From Oscillospiraceae bacterium (GTDB lineage Bacteria; Bacillota; Clostridia; Oscillospirales; Oscillospiraceae): a stretch of 64,000 nucleotides of DNA. The translations under genes were made by a program, and so were the position numbers. Under the pieces are notes generated by a model. That model was not told where the DNA came from. It searched no databases and saw only the letters and a list, made by a program, of their open reading frames with translations. Within the stretch, counting starts at the first letter, position 1. Each line of letters begins with the position of its first letter. Below, one piece after another: positions 1 to 6,714 of the stretch. The DNA lies in NCBI GenBank assembly GCA_018385135.1, contig JAHAWY010000050.1, forward strand, positions 1 to 64,000, given 5' to 3'.

Positions 1-1
1 C

Positions 2-400
2 CCGTTCGATGGGTATGCTGGGGAAAGTGTTTTGCTCTTTGACGAATTTGCCAGCAGCTTCCGCATACAGGATATGAACAACTACCTTGACGGCTATCCT
101 TTAGCGCTGCCTGCCCGCTATTCCAACAAGCAAGCCTGCTATGACAAGGTCTTCATTATCAGCAATCTAGACTTGCGAGACCAGTATTCTTTTGCTCGTA
201 TCAATCAGCAAGAGGTGTGGGCGGCTTTCGTCAGGCGCATACATAAGGTCATTCGCTTTTATGCAGACGGCTCACGGCAAGAGTACGAAACGAAAGACTA
301 CCTTGCCCGCACTGACACATGGAAGGAACTGCCCGCAGATATGGAAACGCCTTTTGAAAGTGCGCAAAAAATCCATATGAAAGGAGATAGCGGAGCATGA
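2..400 (+). CDS. Replication initiator protein Rep, C-terminal part (cut by window start)
   Basis: The frame is open from base 2, so the TTG at 32 given in the ORF track is only an artefact of the window edge. The visible 132 residues look like the C-terminal half of a superfamily 3 helicase-type Rep protein: a Walker B-like VLLFDEF near the start, then a conserved block ending in a motif C-like KVFIISNLD, then a stretch with AAFVRRIHKVIRF. Such Rep proteins start replication of small plasmids and integrative elements. It overlaps the next gene by 4 bases (ATGA), which indicates one transcript with the excisionase-like gene. The N-terminal endonuclease domain and P-loop would lie before the window. 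Confidence 0.8.
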   Translation, partial: PFDGYAGESVLLFDEFASSFRIQDMNNYLDGYPLALPARYSNKQACYDKVFIISNLDLRDQYSFARINQQEVWAAFVRRIHKVIRFYADGSRQEYETKDYLARTDTWKELPADMETPFESAQKIHMKGDSGA

Positions 401-585
401 ATGAAAGCACAAGTGTTTTCTCCGAATACCCCGATATAGTCACGCCCAATGACCTTATGAAAATGCTCCGCATAGGAAGAAACGCAGCATATAGCTTACT
501 GCAAAACAACACTATTCCGAGCTTCCGAGTAGGCAAGCGATATAAAATAAGTAAGCAAAGCGTTATAGAGTATATTTCACAGTAA
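397..585 (+). CDS. Excisionase-like helix-turn-helix protein
   Basis: A 62-residue protein with a MerR/excisionase-type DNA-binding fold. The segment after residue 16 (VTPNDLMKMLRIGRNAAYSLL) and the basic end (FRVGKRYKISKQSVIEYI) match the HTH_17 pattern of small recombination directionality factors. It starts in an ATGA overlap with the Rep gene and lies 100 bases upstream of the integrase. In such elements this protein directs excision and may repress or activate neighbouring genes; which of these it does here is not visible. The size is normal for the family. Confidence 0.8.
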   Translation: MNESTSVFSEYPDIVTPNDLMKMLRIGRNAAYSLLQNNTIPSFRVGKRYKISKQSVIEYISQ

Positions 586-685
586 ATAGAGCGCAAAAAT
601 ACGCGAAATGCTTGATAATTCAGCACATTTCTGATATAATTACGTTATCAGTGATGGGCTGCCTGTTACGAAAGAGAGGTTAGTT

Positions 686-1834
686 TTGACAGGTAGTCTA
701 CAAGTAAAATCCGATACCTTTTATGCAGTCCTTAACTTCAAGGATGATAGCGGAAAGCGTAAACAAAAATGGGTTTGTCTCAATATGCCGGTAAAGAACA
801 ACAAGCGCAAGGCAGAGCAGCGTTTAGCTGAGCTGCTAGCTGAAAACGATGGTACAGCGTATATAGAGCCAACAAAGATTTTGTTTTGTGATTACGTTAA
901 GCTGTGGGTTGAAGGAGAAAGAGGCAAAGTACAAGTAACAACCTATGACAACTATGTTCATATGCTAAACCGGCACATTTATCCTTACTTTAAGAAGCTT
1001 GGTTTGCCGCTTGCCAAGGTCACACCCAGCGTTATACAGAAGTATCATGCTGATAAGCTCTCGGAGGGCTTGAGTCCGAACACGGTTATCAAGCACCACG
1101 CCATAATGAGAACGTCTTTGCAGCAGGCATACAAAGCAAAGCTTGTGAGAGAAAATGTGGCTGACCTAGTTGAAAAGCCCAAACGAGCTAAATACCATGG
1201 AAGCTTCTACAACGCTGACGAATTAAACAAGCTGCTCGCAGTGGCAAAAGGCACGACAATTGAAACGCCGGTGTTTCTAGCTGCATATTTCGGCTTGCGG
1301 CGGTCAGAAATAATCGGACTCCGTTGGGAAGCAGTTGACTTTGTAAGTAAGACGGTGACGGTAAAGCATAAGGTGGTAAGAGCCAAGCTAGACGGCAAGA
1401 TGACAATTCAAGCCACGGACGAACTTAAAACGCAGTCCAGTTACCGTGTCCTGCCGCTCAATGATACGCTTCTTGCATATCTAAAAGATGTCAAGTCAAA
1501 GCAGGAGAGAAACCGAGAGAGGAACTGCAACAGTCACAATCATGAGTATGATGATTATGTGTGAGTCAATGAAATTGGCGATTTAATAAACCCCGACTAT
1601 GTGACAAGCACTTTTGAAAAAATCATCAAGAATAACGGACTAAAGCCGATTAGGTTTCACGACCTCCGGCACTCATGCGCGTCGCTTCTTTTGGCTTTGG
1701 GCTACTCAATGAAGGATATTCAAGGTTGGCTAGGTCACAGTAATTATCAGACAACAGCAAACTTGTACAGCCACGTTGACCCGCAAAACAAGAAAAATAT
1801 GATACAAGGGCTTTCTAACACCTTGACCTTTTGA
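686..1834 (+). pseudogene. int: Tyrosine-recombinase integrase interrupted by an in-frame TGA
   Basis: A TTG start with an AGAGAGG ribosome site opens a 382-residue reading frame interrupted once, by TGA at 1562-1564; both halves (686-1564 and 1601-1834 in the ORF track) are in the same frame with no gap. The first half has the SAM-like core-binding domain (about residues 60-170) and the first catalytic Arg in FGLRRSEI (about 206). The second half has HDLRHS (about 323), WLGHSNYQTT and the nucleophile Tyr in LYSHVD (about 359). The truncated product would lack the catalytic centre. The total length is normal for Tn916-like integrases, so a single-base nonsense change at a codon such as Cys TGT/TGC is the simplest reading. 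A sequencing error or readthrough is possible. Confidence 0.85.
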
Positions 1835-1886
1835 ATGTTAGAAGAATGTTAGAAATGCCGCTAAGGCGCGGGGCGCTTTGAGCATG

Positions 1887-1922
1887 AAAAAGCCCTGTAA
1901 CCATTGCGATTACAGGGCTTTT
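1887..1922. terminator. Bidirectional hairpin terminator between int and tRNA-fMet
   Basis: A perfect 13-bp inverted repeat AAAAGCCCTGTAA/TTACAGGGCTTTT with a 9-base loop. Read on the minus strand it follows the tRNA gene directly and ends in a T run, so it probably terminates the tRNA; on the plus strand it also ends integrase transcription. Confidence 0.85.
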
Positions 1923-1924
1923 GG

Positions 1925-2001
<77 letters not shown>

Positions 2002-2043
2002 ATATTGATTTTCGGAGACTGCGCTCCTTATCAAAGCTTAATT

Positions 2044-2072
2044 AGATTACCACGCATAGATGCGCTTGTCAA
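2044..2072 (-). promoter_or_regulatory. Promoter of tRNA-fMet
   Basis: Minus-strand TTGACA (2067-2072), 17-base spacer, TAATCT (2044-2049), about 40 bases upstream of the tRNA 5' end. It matches the housekeeping sigma-A consensus. Confidence 0.8.
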
Positions 2073-2266
2073 GTGTTTTGTTGGAAAGACCAAAATGTTA
2101 CAAAAAATACTAATGTGTGAAAAAGAAGATGATTGGACAAAATGTTGTGAAGCTCAAATTTGATGTTTATTAGAATAAAAACTTGTGGTAATATATGAGT
2201 ATGTTGTTAAAAAGTATCCCCGTTGCTTCTTCGCGTGAAGCGAAGATGAGATGAAAGGAAATATTG

Positions 2267-3523
2267 ATGTATATTGATTTACTGAAACTTGAGAATTTTA
2301 AGGGTATTACCAATATGGAACTGCCGTTGAACGGCAGAAGCTCCGTCTTTTTCGGCGTAAACGGAGTCGGTAAGTCTTCTATACTGCTTGCGGTTAATAT
2401 CTTGTTTTCAAATATAATAAACAAAATCGTTGCAAATAGGTTTAAGCAAGGCATTTCGATTGATTTCAACGATATTACTTTTGGAAAAACGAGAGCTAGC
2501 ATAAGCGCTGAGTTTCAGATGGAAGGATTTCCTTGTGGATACGCCAGACATATAGATAAAAATGCTAACAGAAGGACTCACAACAGAATTGAGCTGGATA
2601 ACCTCTACAATTTGTTTGAAGCTCTTTTCTTGGTCGTTCCTGAAGCGAATATGCCAATTCTTGTTAATTACGGCGTTAATAGATCTGTTGTTGACATCCC
2701 TCTCAGAATAAGGACTAAACACGAATTTGACAAACTGTCAACGTATCAGAATGCGATAGAAAGCAAGATAGATTTCCGCACCTTTTTTGAGTGGTACAGG
2801 TATCAAGAGGATTTTGAAAATCAAGTAAAAGTAAGAGAAGATCCAAATTACTCCGATGTTTCCCTGAGGGCGGCGCAGACTGCCATTACATCTTTTATGG
2901 AAGGCTTTTCAAATCTTCGCGTAGACAGAAATCCGTTGGCAATGAAGATTACGAAGCAGGGGCGTGATTTGAGGATTGAGCAGCTCTCTGACGGAGAGAA
3001 ATGTACGATAGCGCTTTTAGGCGATTTGTCCAGACGATTGGCACTTGCAAATCCTTCGTTAGATAACCCGCTTGAAGGTAAAGGAATTGTCTTGATAGAT
3101 GAGATAGAGCTGCATATGCACACCCAGTGGCAAAGGAAGATACTTCCAAAGCTAAAAGAGATCTTTCCCAATATTCAGTTTTTGATTACGACCCATTCAC
3201 CGCAGGTTCTCGGAGAAATTGACGATTCTTACAATCTGTTCTTTTTGGAACGCAGCGGTTATCTAAGCGCCTGCACCCGGATTGACTCGCTCTATGGTTG
3301 GGATTCCAATACGATATTGGAAGACAAAATGAATACTCCGAGCAGGAATAGCGATATTCAGGAAAAATCCAAGCTTATGTTTCAAATGATTTCTGAAAAA
3401 AAGTACAGAGAGGCTTCAGCATTGGCTGACGATATAGCGGTTGTTACAAACGACGCGAATGAAGATGTCACTTATGCTAGAGTGTTGATTGCAAAAGGGT
3501 TGAGAAATGAAAAGAATAGTTAA
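2267..3523 (+). CDS. ptuA: Septu-type ATPase PtuA (AAA/ABC-like)
   Basis: A 418-residue ATPase of the RecF/SMC-like AAA class. Walker A is GVNGVGKSS (about 30-38), an ABC-type signature LSDGEK lies near 239, Walker B GIVLIDEIEL near 275, and the switch His is in TTHSPQV near 308. The ATG at 2267 is preferred over the TTG at 2264 because AAAGGAA sits 6 bases upstream. The gene overlaps an HNH nuclease gene by 17 bases; an ATPase paired with a TIGR02646-type HNH protein is the Septu anti-phage arrangement, in which the two proteins form a complex that cleaves nucleic acid. No reverse transcriptase is adjacent, so a retron variant is unlikely. Base composition is more AT-rich than the flanks, which fits horizontal gain. 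The family assignment is from motifs only. Confidence 0.8.
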   Translation: MYIDLLKLENFKGITNMELPLNGRSSVFFGVNGVGKSSILLAVNILFSNIINKIVANRFKQGISIDFNDITFGKTRASISAEFQMEGFPCGYARHIDKNANRRTHNRIELDNLYNLFEALFLVVPEANMPILVNYGVNRSVVDIPLRIRTKHEFDKLSTYQNAIESKIDFRTFFEWYRYQEDFENQVKVREDPNYSDVSLRAAQTAITSFMEGFSNLRVDRNPLAMKITKQGRDLRIEQLSDGEKCTIALLGDLSRRLALANPSLDNPLEGKGIVLIDEIELHMHTQWQRKILPKLKEIFPNIQFLITTHSPQVLGEIDDSYNLFFLERSGYLSACTRIDSLYGWDSNTILEDKMNTPSRNSDIQEKSKLMFQMISEKKYREASALADDIAVVTNDANEDVTYARVLIAKGLRNEKNS

Positions 3524-4136
3524 GTTATCAGAGCCTCAGACCTTTTCAGCCTGGAAGACAAAATTTCAGGCTGAAAAGGGCAGGATGCCTACATATATGG
3601 ATCTGGTCGGAAAAGAAAAGCAGGATTTAAAAGAAACGCTTCTTGATGAACAGGGATATATTTGCTGTTACTGTATGAAGAGAATTGAGACGTACAATTC
3701 CCATATTGAGCATTTTCGACCTAAATCTGATCCTAAATACAGTGCTTTGGATCTCGACTACAACAATATGTTTGCGTCGTGTAACGGTGCAAAGGAAAAT
3801 GGAGAGAATTGCGGACATCGCAAGGATGCGTGGTTTGACGAGAACACCACTGTATGCCCGCTGGAGGAAGATGTTGAAGAACTCTTTACATATCTCCCGA
3901 ATGGTGAAATCATAGCGGCGAATGGCAACCCCGGAGCTGCCGAAACAATAGCCAGGTTTGGACTTGATACAAAGCTGCTGACTAATCATCGTTATGCAGC
4001 TATTCGGGCGGCGATTAATCAAGGCGCTCTGAAAGATGTTGATGATTGGCTGAGCTTCTTCGAGGAAAAGGATGCCGACGGATGCTATCAGCCTTTTTGC
4101 CAAGCTGTTGTTTGCGTTTTACGCAGTTTAGCATAA
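3507..4136 (+). CDS. ptuB: Septu-type HNH nuclease PtuB
   Basis: A 209-residue protein of the TIGR02646/HNH class. A zinc-knuckle-like ICCYCMKRI (about 52-60) is followed by the HNH core HIEHFRPKS (66-74) and the conserved LDYNNMFASC. Cys/His residues further on (CGHRK) could complete a metal site. It starts inside the end of ptuA (17-base overlap), which implies translational coupling and equal supply of the two subunits. In the Septu model the ATPase senses or is gated by nucleotide while PtuB cuts DNA or tRNA. The length is typical. It ends shortly before a terminator hairpin and a tRNA gene, so the defence module is just two genes here. Confidence 0.8.
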   Translation: MKRIVKLSEPQTFSAWKTKFQAEKGRMPTYMDLVGKEKQDLKETLLDEQGYICCYCMKRIETYNSHIEHFRPKSDPKYSALDLDYNNMFASCNGAKENGENCGHRKDAWFDENTTVCPLEEDVEELFTYLPNGEIIAANGNPGAAETIARFGLDTKLLTNHRYAAIRAAINQGALKDVDDWLSFFEEKDADGCYQPFCQAVVCVLRSLA

Positions 4137-4201
4137 AAAGTGTTTAAAACCTATTAAACCGGTCAAAAACAAGCATCAACAATAAGCTCCAAAAACAAAA
4201 A

Positions 4202-4244
4202 TGCAGCCCGCAAAATACTGAAATATCAGTGTTTTGCGGGCTGC
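4202..4244 (-). terminator. Terminator of tRNA-Arg (and ptuB)
   Basis: An 18-bp near-perfect inverted repeat GCAGCCCGCAAAATACTG / CAGTGTTTTGCGGGCTGC. On the minus strand it follows tRNA-Arg by 6 bases and is succeeded by a T-rich run (ATTTTTGTTTTT). It also lies downstream of ptuB on the plus strand. Confidence 0.8.
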
Positions 4245-4250
4245 CTGCTT

Positions 4251-4327
4251 TGGTACGCCCTGAGGAATTCGAATCCCCGGCCTTCTGGTCCGTAGCCAGA
4301 CGCTCTATCCAGCTGAGCTAAGGGCGC
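4251..4327 (-). tRNA. tRNA-Arg (ACG)
   Basis: A 77-base cloverleaf on the minus strand, anticodon loop CTACGGA giving ACG (read as ICG after editing), T-loop GATTCGAAT, encoded CCA. The acceptor stem is complete, with a G:U first pair. It reads CGU/CGC/CGA codons once the wobble A is deaminated by TadA. Confidence 0.93.
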
Positions 4328-4347
4328 ATATTTTTGAACGCTTGAGT

Positions 4348-4376
4348 ATAATAACACAGGCGTTTACAAAATGCAA
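4348..4376 (-). promoter_or_regulatory. Promoter of tRNA-Arg
   Basis: Minus-strand TTGCAT (4371-4376), 17-base spacer, TATTAT (4348-4353), about 20 bases upstream of the tRNA 5' end. Confidence 0.7.
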
Positions 4377-4425
4377 GCCTTTTTTTGCTAAGCTGAAAAT
4401 TTTTTTGGCGACAGGGCGCAGACGC

Positions 4426-4605
4426 CTAGAAGCTCATAGAATCTCCGATGTTTTCAACAATATCGCCCATTGTTTTCAGCGCCTTGCTGATCACGTTTTT
4501 CCTCTTATGCGTTGATTTGCAGGAGGAAGACGTCGCCGCCATGCTGATCGCGGAGCCTACTACCAGTCCAAGCGCCATTCCTTTGGCAAAGTTCATACAA
4601 CCCAT
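4426..4605 (-). CDS. Small conserved-looking protein of unknown function
   Basis: A 59-residue frame missed by the ORF track because it is short. The start ATG at 4605 has AAGGAG nine bases upstream. The protein begins MGCMNFAKGMALGLVVGSAI, a short glycine-rich hydrophobic stretch like that of YtxH-type proteins, then a basic patch (KSTHKRKN) and an amphipathic end (SKALKTMGDIVENIGDSM). A weak membrane association is possible. It is transcribed away from the ymdB operon and towards tRNA-Arg. No function can be assigned; the good ribosome site and codon pattern argue that it is real. Confidence 0.7.
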   Translation of the reverse strand: MGCMNFAKGMALGLVVGSAISMAATSSSCKSTHKRKNVISKALKTMGDIVENIGDSMSF

Positions 4606-4724
4606 CTAATTTGACTCCTTTCCGATTTGTCGATGATAGTATGTGCAGTTCGTTTCAATTATATTTTGCTTTGCGCGAAACGAAAGAGAGCTTTTAGTTT
4701 TTAAGGCATAGAATATGAATTAGT

Positions 4725-4754
4725 TTGCACTTGAACGGGTAGTTATGCTATAAT
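4725..4754 (+). promoter_or_regulatory. Promoter of the ymdB operon
   Basis: TTGCAC (4725-4730), 18-base spacer, TATAAT (4749-4754) with an extended -10 TG one base upstream. It lies about 80 bases before the ymdB start. Confidence 0.75.
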
Positions 4755-4837
4755 GCAATTTGTGTAATTGCGCCATTTTCTGCCGAGGCTTATTCAATAC
4801 AGGCACAGGCGCATTTCTCCGAAAGGAAAAGCAGATA

Positions 4838-5614
4838 ATGACAGTCAACATTCTCGCAGTGGGAGACGTTTGCGGAAAGCCCGGTCTGGATTTTCTGCGC
4901 AAGCATCTTTCGACAGTCAAAAAGGATAAAAACATTTCCTTCACCGTGGTTAACGGCGAAAATGCCAATGTTGTCGGCATTACACCCGCGCAGGCGGAGG
5001 AGATCTTCGCCGCCGGGGCGGACGTTGTCACGCTTGGCAACCACACATGGACGCGCTGGGAGCTAAAGGAATATCTTGACGACAACAACAAAATCCTCCG
5101 CCCGGCAAACTTCGCGCTCTGCTGTCCGGGCTATGGTCACGGCGTTTATGAAACAAGCTTCGGCGATGTGGCGGTGATCAGCCTAATGGGGCGCTTTACG
5201 CTTGATGCGAATACGGACAATCCCTACTATGTTGCCGATGAAATACTATCGTCTTTAAAAAATACAAAGCTGATCCTTATGGATTACCACGCGGAGGCTA
5301 CGAGCGAAAAAGCGGCTATGGGCTATTATATGGACGGGAGAGTGTCTGCTGTTTGGGGAACACACACGCACGTTCAGACCTCGGATGCCGGCGTGCTGCC
5401 GAAGGGTACGGGCTATATTACGGATCTTGGCATGACCGGCGCGGCCGTTTCCGTTCTCGGCATCAACCCGCAGCAGAGCATTGATAAATTCCTCGGTGCG
5501 CCGCCTCGGCGCTACGAGTCCGCGCCAGGTCCGGGCAAAATGGAATGCGCCGTTTTTACACTGGATACAGAAACGGGACGTTGTCTTAATGTGGAGGCAT
5601 TGAGAATTCTATGA
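4838..5614 (+). CDS. ymdB: YmdB-family (TIGR00282) metallophosphoesterase
   Basis: A 258-residue two-metal phosphodiesterase. Motifs GDVCG (9-13), NGEN (39-42), GNHTW (67-71), DYHAEATSEK and GTHTHVQT supply the metal ligands; the length matches Bacillus YmdB. YmdB hydrolyses 2',3'-cyclic nucleotides and in Bacillus affects biofilm formation and motility. The ATG at 4838 is chosen over the longer track start because GAAAGGAAA precedes it and homology begins there. In Bacillus ymdB sits next to rny; here rny is about 9 kb away, and ymdB instead leads an operon with YhaO/YhaN-like nuclease genes, which it overlaps by ATGA. Confidence 0.9.
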   Translation: MTVNILAVGDVCGKPGLDFLRKHLSTVKKDKNISFTVVNGENANVVGITPAQAEEIFAAGADVVTLGNHTWTRWELKEYLDDNNKILRPANFALCCPGYGHGVYETSFGDVAVISLMGRFTLDANTDNPYYVADEILSSLKNTKLILMDYHAEATSEKAAMGYYMDGRVSAVWGTHTHVQTSDAGVLPKGTGYITDLGMTGAAVSVLGINPQQSIDKFLGAPPRRYESAPGPGKMECAVFTLDTETGRCLNVEALRIL

Positions 5615-6714
5615 GAGAGATTAAGCTGCTGCACGCGGCAGACCTGCATCTTGACTCCGCGTTTGAATCGCTTTCGCCGGAGCAGGCGAAAGAACGCAGA
5701 CAAGGTCAGAGAGAAATACTGTTCAAGCTCGCCGAGGTAGCTCTGCGCCGCGGCGTTGACGCAGTGCTTCTTTGCGGCGATGTTTTTAACGGCGTGGAAA
5801 ACGACAGGGCAACGGAGCGCGACTTTTGCCGCGCAATGGGCGCGCTGCCTTGTCCTGTGCTGATAGCCCCCGGCAACCACGACCCCTACACCGCCTACTC
5901 AATGTGGGAGACCGTACATCTGCCGGAAAACATATACGTTTTCAAAAACGAGGAGATAGAGGGCGTTGAGCTGCCGGGTGTACACGCGCGCTTTTGGGGC
6001 GCGGGCTTTCAAACTGCCTTTTGCCGTCCGCTGCTGAAGGATTTTCAGGCGCCGGAGAAGCGTCAGGACATTCCGGATATCATGCTGCTGCACGCAGACG
6101 TCGGCAATGGTGAATCCGCCTATAACGGCATCAGCCGCGAGGATATTCTCCGCAGTGGTATGGACTATATCGCCCTTGGGCATATTCATGCGGGTACACC
6201 GCTTAAAATGGCGGGAGAGGTTGCTTACGCATACCCCGGCTGCACCGAGGGGCGCGGCTTTGACGAGACGGGTGAGAAGGGCGCGCTTCTCGTAACGGTT
6301 TCCGATGCGGGCGTGGAGGCGGAGTTCGTCCCCCTCGGCGGCGTGCGCTATGAGATAGTCAGCGTGGATATCTCCGACGGTGAGCCGGTCAGGGCTATTT
6401 TAAAGGCGGTGGCGGGACTTTCCACCAAAGACTGCTGCCGTGTAATACTTACGGGCGAGTGCGATGAGCTGCCGGATATCCCGCAGATACGCAAGGAGCT
6501 TGAAAACTGCTTCGGAGAGCTGCAAATTTTGGATGAAACCGTTCCCAAGCGCGACATATGGGCGCAAACGGGGCAGGACACGCTTTGCGGAATTTTCCTT
6601 TCAAGCCTAAAGGATATGTTTGACAACGCAAAGACCGACAAGGAGCGGCAGGTGATAGAGCTTGCCGTGCGCTTTGGGCTTGACGCTATGGGGAACGGGG
6701 GACAGCAGCCTTGA
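5611..6714 (+). CDS. YhaO/SbcD-like DNA repair exonuclease (metallophosphoesterase)
   Basis: A 367-residue calcineurin-like phosphoesterase. The N-terminal catalytic half shows HAADLHLDS (8-16), LCGDVFNG, APGNHDP and LGHIHAG, the two-metal Mre11/SbcD pattern; the C-terminal half is a capping domain. It starts in an ATGA overlap with ymdB and ends overlapping the YhaN-like ATPase gene, so the two form a nuclease/ATPase pair like Bacillus YhaO-YhaN or SbcD-SbcC. The predicted role is processing of DNA ends or hairpins during repair; the substrate is not known from sequence. Confidence 0.85.
   Translation: MREIKLLHAADLHLDSAFESLSPEQAKERRQGQREILFKLAEVALRRGVDAVLLCGDVFNGVENDRATERDFCRAMGALPCPVLIAPGNHDPYTAYSMWETVHLPENIYVFKNEEIEGVELPGVHARFWGAGFQTAFCRPLLKDFQAPEKRQDIPDIMLLHADVGNGESAYNGISREDILRSGMDYIALGHIHAGTPLKMAGEVAYAYPGCTEGRGFDETGEKGALLVTVSDAGVEAEFVPLGGVRYEIVSVDISDGEPVRAILKAVAGLSTKDCCRVILTGECDELPDIPQIRKELENCFGELQILDETVPKRDIWAQTGQDTLCGIFLSSLKDMFDNAKTDKERQVIELAVRFGLDAMGNGGQQP

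Larger units (their letters stand above)
2..1924 (+). mobile_element. End of an integrated Rep/Xis/Int plasmid-like element
   Basis: Three co-directional genes (replication initiator, excisionase-like HTH, tyrosine integrase) end next to the 3' end of a tRNA gene, the usual arrangement of an integrative mobilizable element or integrated plasmid at its integrase-proximal end. The element runs off the left edge of the window. The boundary at the tRNA is inferred; the second att copy lies outside the window, so the direct repeat cannot be seen. The broken integrase suggests the element may be fixed in place. Confidence 0.7.

Noticed and set aside
2002-2266. Possible retron (msr/msd and reverse transcriptase) linked to the PtuAB pair
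   Set aside because: No reverse-transcriptase frame or YxDD motif lies near, and the 265-base gap shows only the tRNA promoter and a small 6-bp hairpin.
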